Assembly: GCA_003052455.1 (NCBI GenBank)
Contig: QAPD01000057.1
Location: 1 to 51,004, forward strand
From: Sphaerisporangium cinnabarinum
Lineage (GTDB): Bacteria; Actinomycetota; Actinomycetes; Actinomycetales; Cellulomonadaceae
Length of the DNA stretch: 51,004 nucleotides
Reading direction: 5' to 3'
Each line of letters begins with the position of its first letter. Position 1 is the stretch's first letter. A program made the translations under genes and the position numbers. Shown here piece after piece: positions 8,537 to 16,712 of the stretch. The notes beneath the pieces are model-generated. The model saw only the letters and a list, made by a program, of their open reading frames with translations. It was not told the DNA's origin and made no database searches.

Positions 8537-9135
8537 ATCCAGTCGTGCTCGCGGGCGTAGCGGGCCGCCTCGTGCCGCGTGCGCGTCTGCGTCTTCTGCA
8601 TCGCGCTCGAGAGGTAGTTGCGGACCGTGCCGGGCGCGAGGTGCAGGCGGGTGGCGATCTCCGCCACGGAGTAGCCGTCCCGCGTCACGCGGAGCACGTC
8701 GAGCTCGCGGTCCGTCAGGGGCACGTCGTCGATGAGCGCGGCGGTCGACACGTCCTGGTCGACCCAGCGCCGACCCGCGTGCAGCGCCGCGACGACCTCG
8801 GCGATGTGCGTCGGGTCCGCCGACTTGCTGACGAACCCCTGCACGCCGAGCCGCAGCGCCTTGCGCAGCACGCCCGGGCGCGCGTGGCGCGTGAGCATGA
8901 GCACGACCTGGTCGGGCAGCGAGCGGCGGACCTCCGCGACGGCGGCCAGGCCGTCGACGCCGGGCATCTCCAGGTCGATGACCAGCACGTCCGGGCGGTG
9001 GGCGAGCGTGGCGCGCACGGCGTCCGCGCCGTCGACCGCCTCTGCGAGCACCGTCACGTCGCCCTCGAGGGGGAGCAGCGCGGCGAGCGCGCGGCGCAGC
9101 AGGGCCTCGTCGTCGGCCAGCACGACGGTCGTCAC
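8533..9135 (-). CDS. NarL/LuxR-type response regulator (DesR-like)
   Basis: This 200-residue regulator has a receiver domain at 1-115 with the acidic pocket DDE (8-10), phosphoacceptor Asp54 in VIDLEMPG, Thr82 and Lys104 (FVSKS). A LuxR helix-turn-helix follows at about 138-200 (LTDRELDVLR, YSVAEIATRLHLAPGTVRNYLS). It is the partner of the histidine kinase gene it overlaps by four bases (GTGA). The likely target is the divergent ABC-2 exporter 1.4 kb upstream, as in other DesKR/YvfTU-type modules. Confidence 0.93.
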   Translation of the reverse strand: MTTVVLADDEALLRRALAALLPLEGDVTVLAEAVDGADAVRATLAHRPDVLVIDLEMPGVDGLAAVAEVRRSLPDQVVLMLTRHARPGVLRKALRLGVQGFVSKSADPTHIAEVVAALHAGRRWVDQDVSTAALIDDVPLTDRELDVLRVTRDGYSVAEIATRLHLAPGTVRNYLSSAMQKTQTRTRHEAARYAREHDWI

Positions 9136-10445
9136 GACGGCGCACCTCCCGGACCGGGCAGCCCGCCTGCGTCCGACGGCGGGAACGTCGCGGCCGTGCG
9201 GAACCGGCCGTCCGCCACCTCCGCGGTGAGGACGCCGCCCGCGTCCGCGACACGCCGTGCGAGCGTCGCCAGGCCCCGCAGGGTCGGAGGCTCGTCCGTC
9301 GGCACGCCGTCGTTGACGATCGTGATCCCCCGCTCGGTGAGCGCGACGTGCACGAGGGTCGCGCGCGCGTGCCGCAGCACGTTGGTCGTCGTCTCGCGCA
9401 GCACCTGGCTCACGAGGTCGTCCGCCTCGTCGCGGACGTCCGCGCCCCGGTCGACCCGGACCTGGATCCCGGCCGCCTCGAACAGCCGGCGGGCGTTCTC
9501 CAGCTCGGCGGAGAGGTTGAGCCGGCGCTGCCCGTAGGCGAGGTCGCGCGCCTGGGCGATCGTGTCGCCGACGAGCGCGTACGTCTCGCGCAGCTCCTCC
9601 TCAGCCCGCACCGGGTCCGTGCCGACGAGGCGGCGCGCGAGCGCGATCTTGAGCTTCACCACGTGGAGGGTGTGGCCCTGGATGTCGTGCAGGTCGCTCG
9701 CGAACCGCATGCGCTCGCGGACGACCGCGAGCTCCGCCTCGCGCTCGCGCGCCTCCTCGAGCTCGCGCATCACGTCGTAGAAGCCCTTGTTGGGGAACCG
9801 CAGGGCCACGAGCACCACCGTGAGGCCCGTCGGGACGATGACGAGGGACACCAGCCCGTCGGTCGTCACCGGGCCGGCCGCGAGCAGCCCCCACGCGCCG
9901 ACGCCCGCCACGTACGCGACGAGGCCGACGGCGGCCCCGGCCCGGTGCCGGGGCAGCTCGGGGACCACGAGGCAGCCCACCACGGCGACGGCGTAGTACG
10001 CCGCCTGCACCTCGCCGCCCACGACGAGCACCCCGTACGGCCAGACGGCGGCGGCGACGGCGAGGCACGGCACCGCGACGCGACCGAGGTCGCCCGCCGT
10101 CCACCGCTCGAACGCGACGACCACCGCCACGACCCCCAGCGCCAGGACGAGCGCCTGCTCCCACGTCTGCGCCTGCCGGGCCACGAGCAGCACGCCGACG
10201 ACGACGAGGACGGGCAGCAGGGTGACGAGGTTGAGGCGGCGGAACCGGCGCGGTGTGCCGCGCAGCGCGGGTCGGGGCGTGGCCGGGTGCGGCGGCAGCG
10301 GTCCCGTCGGACGGGCCGGACCGGGCGCGGGGCGCGCCGTGGAGGGCGCGCGCGGCGCGGGCAGGTCGTCCATGGGCGGCTCGCAGGTCGGGGCTGGGTC
10401 TGGCTCCCAGTATCCGGGCGGTGCCGGGGCCTCGGCCAGTGACAC
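9132..10445 (-). CDS. DesK-like sensor histidine kinase
   Basis: A membrane sensor kinase of up to 437 residues. A disordered Pro-rich N-terminus (about 1-65) is followed by roughly five to six hydrophobic helices (72-215), a short coiled coil (EELEEAREREAELAVVRERM), and the HisKA_3 box DLHDIQGHTL with phosphoacceptor His253. The ATPase part has ETTTNVLRHARAT (N box) and a reduced glycine region (RGLATLARRV). The topology resembles DesK, but what it senses is unknown. The start is uncertain: GTG 10445 gives the longest form, while ATG 10373 (MDDLPAPR) is equally possible. Neither has a clear ribosome binding site. It is coupled to the response regulator downstream. Confidence 0.9.
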   Translation of the reverse strand: MSLAEAPAPPGYWEPDPAPTCEPPMDDLPAPRAPSTARPAPGPARPTGPLPPHPATPRPALRGTPRRFRRLNLVTLLPVLVVVGVLLVARQAQTWEQALVLALGVVAVVVAFERWTAGDLGRVAVPCLAVAAAVWPYGVLVVGGEVQAAYYAVAVVGCLVVPELPRHRAGAAVGLVAYVAGVGAWGLLAAGPVTTDGLVSLVIVPTGLTVVLVALRFPNKGFYDVMRELEEAREREAELAVVRERMRFASDLHDIQGHTLHVVKLKIALARRLVGTDPVRAEEELRETYALVGDTIAQARDLAYGQRRLNLSAELENARRLFEAAGIQVRVDRGADVRDEADDLVSQVLRETTTNVLRHARATLVHVALTERGITIVNDGVPTDEPPTLRGLATLARRVADAGGVLTAEVADGRFRTAATFPPSDAGGLPGPGGAPS

Positions 10446-10535
10446 CGTGTCATGCCCGAGGGGGGCAGGACGTCACGGTCCGGACCTGACGGCACGGCAC
10501 TGGGCGCGCGCCGCCCGCGCGGGTGTGATGGACGC

Positions 10536-11438
10536 ATGACCTCCCACCCCGTCATCGACGTGGACGACCTCGGCGTGCGCTACGGCGACGTCGACGCCGT
10601 CACGCACCTCTCGTTCCAGGTCGAGCCCGGCGAGCTCTACGCGCTGCTCGGCACGAACGGCGCCGGCAAGACCTCGACCCTCGAGGTCGTCGAGGGGCAC
10701 CGCGCGGCGTCGTCGGGCTCCGTGCGCGTGCTGGGGTCCAGCCCCACCGAGCGCCGTGCCGTGCGTCCCCGCACCGGGATCATGCTCCAGGAGAGCGGGT
10801 TCTCCCCGGACCTCACCGTCACCGAGACCGTCGCGCTGGTCGGTCGGCTCTCCGGCCGCTCCGACGTGGTCGACCGTGTCCTCGGGCTCGTCGACCTGCG
10901 CCGCGCGGCGCGGACGCGCGTCGCGCAGCTGTCCGGCGGGGAGAAGCGGCGGCTCGACTTCGCGACCGCCGTCTACGGCCGCCCCGAGCTGCTGTTCCTC
11001 GACGAGCCCACGACCGGTCTCGACATCGCGTCGCGCGACGCGCTCTGGGCCGCGGTGCAGGAGCTGCGCGACGACGGCGCGACCGTCGTGCTGACGACCC
11101 ACTACCTGGAGGAGGCGCAGCAGCGCGCGGACCGGGTCGGCCTCATGCACCGCGGCCGGATGCGGCACGAGGGGACGGTCGACGAGCTCACGCGCTCCCT
11201 GCCCGCCTCCATCCGGTTCTCGCTGCCGGCCGACGCGCCGACGCCGCCCCGGCAGGCGGCGCTCCTGGCGGGCCGGTCGTGGGCGATCGAGACGTTCGAG
11301 CTCCAGCGCGACCTCAAGCAGCTCCTCGACTGGGCGGACGCGGGCGGCGTCGAGCTGCACGGGCTGTCCGCCGCACCGACCCGTCTCGACGACGTGTTCC
11401 GCGCCGTCACGTCCGACCCGGCGTCGCCGTCCTCCTGA
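10536..11438 (+). CDS. ABC transporter ATP-binding protein
   Basis: A 300-residue ATPase subunit of an ABC-2 exporter. Walker A is GTNGAGKT (39-46), the signature is LSGGE (132-136), Walker B is LLFLDEPTTGLD (152-163) and the switch His is in LTTHYLEEA. The extra C-terminal region (about 225-300) is typical of the DrrA/CcmA-like drug exporter class. It is divergent from the DesKR-like genes and followed 34 bp later by its permease. ATG 10536 has no ribosome binding site, but TGTGAT ends six bases upstream, which may be a leaderless -10. Confidence 0.93.
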   Translation: MTSHPVIDVDDLGVRYGDVDAVTHLSFQVEPGELYALLGTNGAGKTSTLEVVEGHRAASSGSVRVLGSSPTERRAVRPRTGIMLQESGFSPDLTVTETVALVGRLSGRSDVVDRVLGLVDLRRAARTRVAQLSGGEKRRLDFATAVYGRPELLFLDEPTTGLDIASRDALWAAVQELRDDGATVVLTTHYLEEAQQRADRVGLMHRGRMRHEGTVDELTRSLPASIRFSLPADAPTPPRQAALLAGRSWAIETFELQRDLKQLLDWADAGGVELHGLSAAPTRLDDVFRAVTSDPASPSS

Positions 11439-11472
11439 CGGCGCACCCCCGACCCCGAGAGGACCCGTACCC

Positions 11473-12192
11473 ATGCTCCCCATCGCGCACAGCGAGCTGG
11501 TCCAGCTCGTGCGCAACCGTCCCGTGCTCGTCACGTCGCTGCTCATGCCGGTGGCCGCGAGCGTGTTCTTCATCGGCTTCCGCGACGTCTTCGCCCGCAT
11601 CGGCAGCCTCGGCTACGTCGCTGCCGTGCTCGTCACGACGATCGCGGCGTTCAGCCTCTACGCGACGACCGTGACCACCCTGGCCTCGCGGCGTCAGAAC
11701 CTCTTCCTCAAGCGGCTGCGCTCGACCGCGGCGGGGGACGCGGCGATCCTGTCCGGCCTCGTGCTCCCGGTCAGCGCGATCGCCGTCGTCCAGGTGACCG
11801 TGATCCTCGCGGTGTTCGCCGCGGTCGGTGGCGCGCCGCACGACGCGCCCCTCCTCGTGGTCGCGGTCCTCGCGACGTTCGCGATGCTGCTCGCCCTCGG
11901 TGTCGCGACCGCCGGGATCACGACCTCGCCCGAGCACGCCCAGGTCACGACGCTGCCGCTGAGCCTCGGCACGGTGGTGGTCTCGAGCTGGGTGGGCATC
12001 ACCGGGACGGAGAGCCTGCCGCTGCTCAAGCGGCTCCTGCCCGGGGGTGCGGCGACCGAGCTCGTCGTGGACGCCTGGAACGGCGGCGCCGCGCTCTCCG
12101 ACTCGCTCCTGCTGCTCGCCCCGACGCTCGCGTGGGTCGTCGTGGCCGTCGCGCTCGCGGGCCGCATGTTCCGCTGGGAGCCGCGACGCTGA
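11473..12192 (+). CDS. ABC-2 type permease
   Basis: The 239-residue product has six hydrophobic segments typical of ABC-2 permeases, with the cytoplasmic TTLASRRQNLFLKRLRSTAAGDAAI loop between TM2 and TM3 that contacts the ATPase. It starts at ATG 11473 behind GAGAGGA. Together with the upstream ATPase and the divergent kinase/regulator it forms a four-gene module like Bacillus YvfRS–YvfTU or LnrJK–LnrLMN. Those export or resist lipid-active antibiotics; the substrate here is unknown. Confidence 0.9.
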   Translation: MLPIAHSELVQLVRNRPVLVTSLLMPVAASVFFIGFRDVFARIGSLGYVAAVLVTTIAAFSLYATTVTTLASRRQNLFLKRLRSTAAGDAAILSGLVLPVSAIAVVQVTVILAVFAAVGGAPHDAPLLVVAVLATFAMLLALGVATAGITTSPEHAQVTTLPLSLGTVVVSSWVGITGTESLPLLKRLLPGGAATELVVDAWNGGAALSDSLLLLAPTLAWVVVAVALAGRMFRWEPRR

Positions 12193-12290
12193 CCTCTCGC
12201 GACCCGATCTCGACCGTGCGCGCACCGGGCGCTCGCGGCTCCGAGCGACGACCACGTCGCTCGCCGACACCCTGCACGGAAGGACGCACC

Positions 12291-13046
12291 ATGGACGACC
12301 GCACGCCTCGCCCTGTACCCGCCATACCCGCCGACCCGGCCGACCCGGCCGGGGGAGCCGTCCGCGACGACCTGCTCGTCGTCGACGACCTCTTCCTGCT
12401 CCTCCTGGACGACGACGGTGCGTCGATCCAGGCGGCCGGGACGCTCTACTACACGCTCGGCGGGGCGGTGCTCACCGAGCTCGCGCTGCTCGGGCGGGTG
12501 GAGGTCGACGACACGGGCGTCCTCAACGGGCCGCGCGTCACCCCGGCCGGCGACGAACCGTTGCCCGACCCGCTCCTGCAGGCGGCGTTCGACACGGTCG
12601 CAGCGAAGACCCAGCGGGTGCAGCCGCTGCTCGTCGCGCTCGGCGCCGACCTGTGGCGCGAGGTGATGGAGCGGCTCGTCGCGCGGGGCCTCGTCCGCCA
12701 GGAGGAGCGCACGGTGCTCGGGCTCTTCCGCACGACGCGGTGGCCCGCGGCGGACGCCGAGCACGAGGCACGTCTGCGGGCCCGGGTCCGGCGCGTGCTG
12801 GAGGACGGCGAGGCGCCCGACGCGCGCACGGCGGCGATCGTCGGGCTGCTCTCGGCGAGCGGGGCGCTCCCGTCGCTCCGGCCGCCCCTGCCCTGGAACG
12901 CGGTCACCGCAGCGCGGGCGCAGGAGCTCCAGCGCGGCCAGTGGGGGCCGGAGGCCGTCGCCACGGCGGTCGCGCGCACGGCTGCGGCGATCACGGCGTC
13001 GACGGCCGCGGCCGCCGTCGCTGCCGCCGCGGCGGCCGGGCGCTGA
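12291..13046 (+). CDS. GPP34 (GOLPH3-like) family phosphoprotein
   Basis: A 251-residue GPP34-domain protein. Recognisable blocks are LLVVDDLFLLLLDDDGA, the YTLGGAVLTELALLGRV segment and DLWREVMERLVARGLVRQEE. The eukaryotic relative GOLPH3 binds phosphatidylinositol 4-phosphate and Golgi glycosyltransferases; the role of the many actinobacterial paralogues is not known. The N-terminus carries a short Asp-Pro-Ala repeat, and the C-terminus ends in an alanine run. ATG 12291 is preceded by GGAAGGA at good spacing. Confidence 0.88.
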   Translation: MDDRTPRPVPAIPADPADPAGGAVRDDLLVVDDLFLLLLDDDGASIQAAGTLYYTLGGAVLTELALLGRVEVDDTGVLNGPRVTPAGDEPLPDPLLQAAFDTVAAKTQRVQPLLVALGADLWREVMERLVARGLVRQEERTVLGLFRTTRWPAADAEHEARLRARVRRVLEDGEAPDARTAAIVGLLSASGALPSLRPPLPWNAVTAARAQELQRGQWGPEAVATAVARTAAAITASTAAAAVAAAAAAGR

Positions 13047-13133
13047 CCCGGCGGGTCCGTCGTCCGCCCGGCGGCGTGGACCGGCGACCGTGCCGGGCGA
13101 ACCGGCGCGGGCGGCCTGGCGCGGGCGGACCGC

Positions 13134-13352
13134 TCAGACGAGCGTGAGGACGCCGAGCACCCCGACGGCGAGAGCGAGCACGAGCGAGACGGCGATGAGC
13201 ACGACGTGCACCGTGAGGAAGCGCGTCGCGCGGCCGTCGGCGTCGCGCGAGCGGGGGTCCTTGGCGATGCGCTGGAGGAAGCGCGGCCAGATGAGCAGGT
13301 TCCAGGCGGCCGTGACGAGCAGGACCACGGACCAGACGACGGGGATCTCCAC
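13134..13352 (-). CDS. SCO4848-family small membrane protein
   Basis: A 72-residue protein with two hydrophobic helices (VVWSVVLLVTAAWNLLIW and VHVVLIAVSLVLALAVGVLGVL) joined by a basic loop containing PRFLQRIAKDPRSR. The W-N-x-x-x-W-P-R-F pattern and VHVVL start of helix 2 match the SCO4848 family, which is widespread in actinobacteria and has no known function. GTG 13352 is taken as start because homology begins there; no strong ribosome binding site is visible. It is divergent from the siderophore-interacting protein gene and shares its upstream region. Confidence 0.72.
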   Translation of the reverse strand: MEIPVVWSVVLLVTAAWNLLIWPRFLQRIAKDPRSRDADGRATRFLTVHVVLIAVSLVLALAVGVLGVLTLV

Positions 13353-13436
13353 GTCCCGAGCATGCCAGGAGGCGTCGGGTGCCTCGGGTGGGGCGGTCGC
13401 GGGCAGAGTGTGGGATCCAGCACATCGACGCGGGCG

Positions 13437-13455
13437 TGAGGTGAGGCTAACCTCT
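13437..13455. promoter_or_regulatory. DtxR/IdeR-type iron box overlapping a promoter -10
   Basis: The 19-bp site TGAGGTGAGGCTAACCTCT matches the classical DtxR/IdeR consensus (TTAGGTTAGGCTAACCTAA) at 15 of 19 positions, including the central AGGCTAACCT. The embedded TAACCT (13448-13453) could be the -10 of the siderophore-interacting protein gene. Iron-loaded repressor would then block transcription. Confidence 0.8.
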
Positions 13456-13524
13456 CTCGTGGTCGACGCGCTCGCGGGGCCGCCGTTCCGCCCGGGGACC
13501 CGGGCGCCGCACGAGGAGCCGCCC

Positions 13525-14352
13525 GTGTCCGTCAAGACGGTCAAGCCCCAGGACGCGCACGTCGTCACGCTGAGCGTCGTCGGGAGGGAACGGGTCAGCC
13601 CGAACGTCGTCCGGGTCACGCTCGGGGGGCCGGAGCTGGACCTCTTCACCCCGCTGGGGTTCGACCAGTGGTTCCGGCTCTTCCTCCCGCGCGAGGACCA
13701 GGACGCGCTGCGCCTGCCGACCCGCGCGTCGGGCCTCTGGTACGTCCAGTACCTGGCGACGCCCAAGGCGCGGCGGCCCTGGGTGCGGAACTACACCGTG
13801 CGCGCGGTGCGCCCGGAGCTGCGCGAGCTCGACGTGGACTTCGTCGTGCACGGAGACGCGGGTCCCGCGTCGTCCTTCGCGCTGTCGGCCGAGCCGGGGG
13901 ACCGGGTCGGACTGCTCGACCAGGGGGTCGGCTACCACCCGCGCGTCCCGCACGACTGGACGCTCGTCGTCGCGGACGAGACCGGGATGCCCGCGGTCGC
14001 GGGCATCTGCGAGTCCCTGCCCGACGACGCGCGCGGCCTCGCGGTGGTCGAGGTCCCGGAGGCGGCGGACGTCCAGGAGTTCCGCGTGCCCGCAGGCGTC
14101 GAGCTTCGCTGGCTCCCGCGGGACGGTGCCCGGCCCGCGGGCGGCGACCCCCACGACCTGCTTCCGGGCCGCCTCGCGCTCGACGCCGTGCGGTCGGCCG
14201 ACCTGCCCGCCGGCCCCGTCTACGCGTACGCGGTCGGCGAGTCGGCGCTCGCGACGGGCGTGCGCCGCCACCTCGTCAACGACCGGGGCGTGCCGAAGGC
14301 GCACGTCGACTTCGTCGGGTACTGGCGCCACGGCCACGCGGCGTCCGCCTGA
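13525..14352 (+). CDS. Siderophore-interacting protein (NAD(P)H-dependent ferric reductase)
   Basis: A 275-residue ViuB/SIP-family flavoprotein that reduces ferric iron in siderophores in the cytoplasm. The FAD-binding N-terminal barrel contains the RNYTVRAVRP motif (about 93-102) and FVVHGDAGPASSFA. The C-terminal SIP domain contains TLVVADETGMPAVAGI and YAYAVGESALATGVRRHL, ending in GYWRHG. GTG 13525 is preferred because GAGGAG lies six bases upstream. An in-frame GTG at 13459, directly after the -10 candidate, would add 22 residues. The iron box just upstream indicates expression under iron starvation. No siderophore transporter or synthase is in the window. Confidence 0.92.
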   Translation: MSVKTVKPQDAHVVTLSVVGRERVSPNVVRVTLGGPELDLFTPLGFDQWFRLFLPREDQDALRLPTRASGLWYVQYLATPKARRPWVRNYTVRAVRPELRELDVDFVVHGDAGPASSFALSAEPGDRVGLLDQGVGYHPRVPHDWTLVVADETGMPAVAGICESLPDDARGLAVVEVPEAADVQEFRVPAGVELRWLPRDGARPAGGDPHDLLPGRLALDAVRSADLPAGPVYAYAVGESALATGVRRHLVNDRGVPKAHVDFVGYWRHGHAASA

Positions 14353-14408
14353 CGGGACCCGCCCGCACCGTCGCGCGTCGGGTCGTCGTGCGGCGGGACG
14401 GGTCCGTC
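14351..14408. terminator. Long imperfect hairpin between convergent genes
   Basis: The segment 14351-14368 pairs with 14388-14408 through GACGG/CCGTC, ACCCG/CGGGT and GCAC/GTGC blocks, with single-base bulges. It spans the gap between the siderophore-interacting protein gene and the convergent desaturase gene and overlaps the desaturase stop. Confidence 0.6.
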
Positions 14409-15516
14409 AGACCCGGCGGAGCTGACGGAACATGGGGCAGTCGAACGGGTCGCGCGCCGAGAGACCGACGCGGTTGAGGTACCGGACGACGATCGCGTAC
14501 GACTGCACGAGGCTCGTCTCCGTGTACGGCAGGCCGAGGTGCGCGCAGTGCTCGCGCACGATCTCGCGTGCCCGGGCGAGGTGCGGGCGCGGCATGCTCG
14601 GGAACAGGTGGTGCTCGATCTGGAAGTTGAGCCCGCCCATGAGGATGTTCATCCACCAGCCGCCGCGGATGTTGCGCGACGTGAGGACCTGCTTGGACAG
14701 GAAGTCGATCTTGCTGTCGGCGGGGATGATCGCCATGCCCTTGTGGTTGGGGGCGAACGACGCCCCCATGTAGACGCCGAAGACGGCGAGCTGGACGCCC
14801 AGGAAGGCGGCCGCGAGGCCGAGCGGCAGGAACCAGACGACCGCGCCGACGTAGAGCGACAGGCGCAGCGTGATGGTGACGATCTCGATGACGCGCGTGC
14901 GGACGTCGCCGCGCGCGCGGCCGCCGGCGAGGAGCGAGCGGAACGCCTGCACGTGCAGGTTCACGCCCTCGAGCGTCAGGAGCGGGAAGAACAACCAGCC
15001 CTGGTAGCGGTTGATGACCGCCCGGAAGCCCTTCGCGACCTCCGCGTCCTCTTCGAGGAACACGACGACGTCGGGCGCGATGTCCGGGTCCTTGCCGCGG
15101 CGGTTCGGGTTCGCGTGGTGGCGCGTGTGCTTGTTCATCCACCACGAGTGGCTGATGCCGACGACGCCGTTGGCGAGCACCTTCCCGAGGCGGTCGTTCG
15201 CCGGGCCGGACGCGAAGACCTGGCGGTGGGACGCCTCGTGCGCGACGAACGCGAACTGGGTCAGGATCAGGCCGAGCGCCCCGGCGACGAGGAGCTGGAA
15301 CCACGAGTCGCCCAGGAGCACGAACCCGGCGACGGCGCCGCCGAGCGCGAGCGTGAGGATCCCGAGGGTCCACAGGTAGTAGGCGTGCGTGCGGCGGAGC
15401 AGGCCCGCGTCGCGCACCGTGCGCGACAGCGCGCTGTAGGTGCTGGTGACGGCGCCGGGCTCGTCGGTCCGGGGGCGGGTGGCCCGGAAGCCCGGGCGCA
15501 CTGCGGCAGAGGTCAT
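14407..15516 (-). CDS. Membrane fatty acid desaturase (acyl-lipid, DesA3-like)
   Basis: A 369-residue integral membrane di-iron desaturase. All three histidine boxes are present: HEASH (93-97), HTRHH (130-134) and QIEHH (299-303). Hydrophobic segments lie at about 48-90 and 215-255. The order and spacing match front-end or delta-9 acyl desaturases that use O2 and a ferredoxin or flavoprotein electron donor; regiospecificity cannot be told. ATG 15516 follows GCGAGGAC. A 16-bp palindrome 77 bp upstream probably serves as its operator. No electron-transfer partner gene is adjacent. Confidence 0.92.
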   Translation of the reverse strand: MTSAAVRPGFRATRPRTDEPGAVTSTYSALSRTVRDAGLLRRTHAYYLWTLGILTLALGGAVAGFVLLGDSWFQLLVAGALGLILTQFAFVAHEASHRQVFASGPANDRLGKVLANGVVGISHSWWMNKHTRHHANPNRRGKDPDIAPDVVVFLEEDAEVAKGFRAVINRYQGWLFFPLLTLEGVNLHVQAFRSLLAGGRARGDVRTRVIEIVTITLRLSLYVGAVVWFLPLGLAAAFLGVQLAVFGVYMGASFAPNHKGMAIIPADSKIDFLSKQVLTSRNIRGGWWMNILMGGLNFQIEHHLFPSMPRPHLARAREIVREHCAHLGLPYTETSLVQSYAIVVRYLNRVGLSARDPFDCPMFRQLRRV

Positions 15517-15592
15517 GTGTCCTCGCAGGGGTGTCGGTGTCGACTTCCCAGCCGCGGAGGTGAGCAGGTGCCCGTCGTGCAGATGACCCCAC

Positions 15593-15608
15593 CCTACGGG
15601 ACCGTAGG
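15593..15608. promoter_or_regulatory. Perfect 16-bp palindrome upstream of desaturase gene
   Basis: CCTACGG-GA-CCGTAGG is perfectly symmetrical in its 7-bp arms. On the minus strand it contains TAGGGT, a possible -10 for the desaturase. The sequence type (TACGG..CCGTA) is reminiscent of TetR-family operators at desaturase genes; no such regulator is next to it. Confidence 0.6.
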
Positions 15609-15668
15609 TTGCGCGCGCGAGGGGGGCGGGTGAAGGAGTCGCGAAGGAGCGACACGTCTCCGACGGCG

Positions 15669-16622
15669 TCAGGCGGCGAACCGGAAGGTCTGGCGGTACT
15701 CCGTCGGCGTGATCCCGACCGCCCGGCGGAAGTGGTGCCGCAGGAGCGCGGCCGACCCGAAGCCGCTGCGGCGCGCGACCTCCTCCAGGTCGAGCGACGA
15801 CTCCTCCAGCAGCGACTGCGCGTGCGCCACGCGCTGCGACGTGAGCCACGCGAGGGGGGTCGTCCCGGTCTGCGCGACGAACGCGCGCGCGAACGTGCGC
15901 TCGGAGGTGTGGGCCCGGCGGGCGAGGTCGCGCACCGTCAGCGGCTCGTCGAGGTGCTCGGTCATCCACTCCAGCAGCTCCCCGAACGAGTCCTCCTCGC
16001 ACTCCGGGACCGGGCGCTCGATGAACTGGCGCTGCCCGCCGTCGCGCTGGGGCGGCACGACCATGCGGCGGGCGATCGTGTTGGCCACCCGTGCCCCGAG
16101 CTCGCGGCGCACGAGGTGCAGGCACGCGTCGATGCCCGCCGCCGTGCCCGCGCTCGTGATGAGGTTGCCGTCGTCGACGAAGAGCACGTCGGGGTCGATG
16201 TCGAGGCTCGGGTAGCGGCGCCGCAGCTCGTCGGCGTGCATCCAGTGCGTCGTCACCCGCCGCCTCTCGATGACGCCCGCGGCCGCGAGCACGAACACGC
16301 CCGAGCACACGCTGAGCAGCAGGGCGCCGCGGTCGGACGCGCGGCGGACGGCGTCGAGCACCTCGGGCGGGTAGTCGGTCCCGATGCGGATCGCGGGCAC
16401 GACGACCAGGTCGACGTCGTCCGTCGCGGACAGGTCGTGGTCGGGCACGACGTGCGCGCCCACCGACGTGCGGACCGGGCGTCCCGCGACCGGCCCGCAC
16501 ACACGGAAGTCGAACGACGGGACGCCGTCGTCGCTGCGGTCGAGGCCGAAGACCTCGCACACGACGCCGAACTCGAACGGGGCCAGGCCGTCGCACACGA
16601 CGGCCGCGACGGATCGCACCAT
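15669..16622 (-). CDS. GlxA-family AraC-type transcriptional regulator
   Basis: The 317-residue protein joins an N-terminal DJ-1/PfpI-like domain (about 1-170) to a C-terminal AraC double helix-turn-helix (about 215-317; LTVRDLARRAHTSERTFARAF, LDLEEVARRSGFGSAALLRHHFRRAVGITP). CSGVFVLAAAG at about 104-114 marks the nucleophile-elbow position of the DJ-1 fold. Such GlxA/CdhR-like proteins sense amino-acid-related metabolites, but the ligand here is unknown. ATG 16622 is chosen because a promoter -10 ends seven bases upstream. Confidence 0.9.
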   Translation of the reverse strand: MVRSVAAVVCDGLAPFEFGVVCEVFGLDRSDDGVPSFDFRVCGPVAGRPVRTSVGAHVVPDHDLSATDDVDLVVVPAIRIGTDYPPEVLDAVRRASDRGALLLSVCSGVFVLAAAGVIERRRVTTHWMHADELRRRYPSLDIDPDVLFVDDGNLITSAGTAAGIDACLHLVRRELGARVANTIARRMVVPPQRDGGQRQFIERPVPECEEDSFGELLEWMTEHLDEPLTVRDLARRAHTSERTFARAFVAQTGTTPLAWLTSQRVAHAQSLLEESSLDLEEVARRSGFGSAALLRHHFRRAVGITPTEYRQTFRFAA

Positions 16623-16629
16623 GACCGGC

Positions 16630-16658
16630 ACGCTACGCCGCTGGCAGGATCTTGTCGA
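16630..16658 (-). promoter_or_regulatory. Promoter of the GlxA-type regulator, leaderless geometry
   Basis: On the minus strand TCGACA (16658-16653), a 17-bp spacer and TAGCGT (16635-16630) make a near-consensus promoter. The -10 ends seven bases before the ATG at 16622, and no ribosome binding site is present. Confidence 0.65.
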
Positions 16659-16712
16659 GAGGTGTCGGTGCTGCCACTCGTCGGTCCGCTCGCGCGCCGG
16701 GAGGGTGGAGCC

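Noticed and set aside
13437-13455. The iron box as target of the DtxR-family protein at 42615
   Set aside because: The primary metal site of that protein is manganese-type (Asp13, Glu106), so a separate IdeR elsewhere is the more likely binder.
8533-15516. Functional link between the DesK/DesR-like system and the fatty acid desaturase
   Set aside because: The genes are 5 kb apart with unrelated genes between. The kinase/regulator pair is directly divergent from an ABC exporter, which is the better target. Name similarity to Bacillus DesKR is not evidence.
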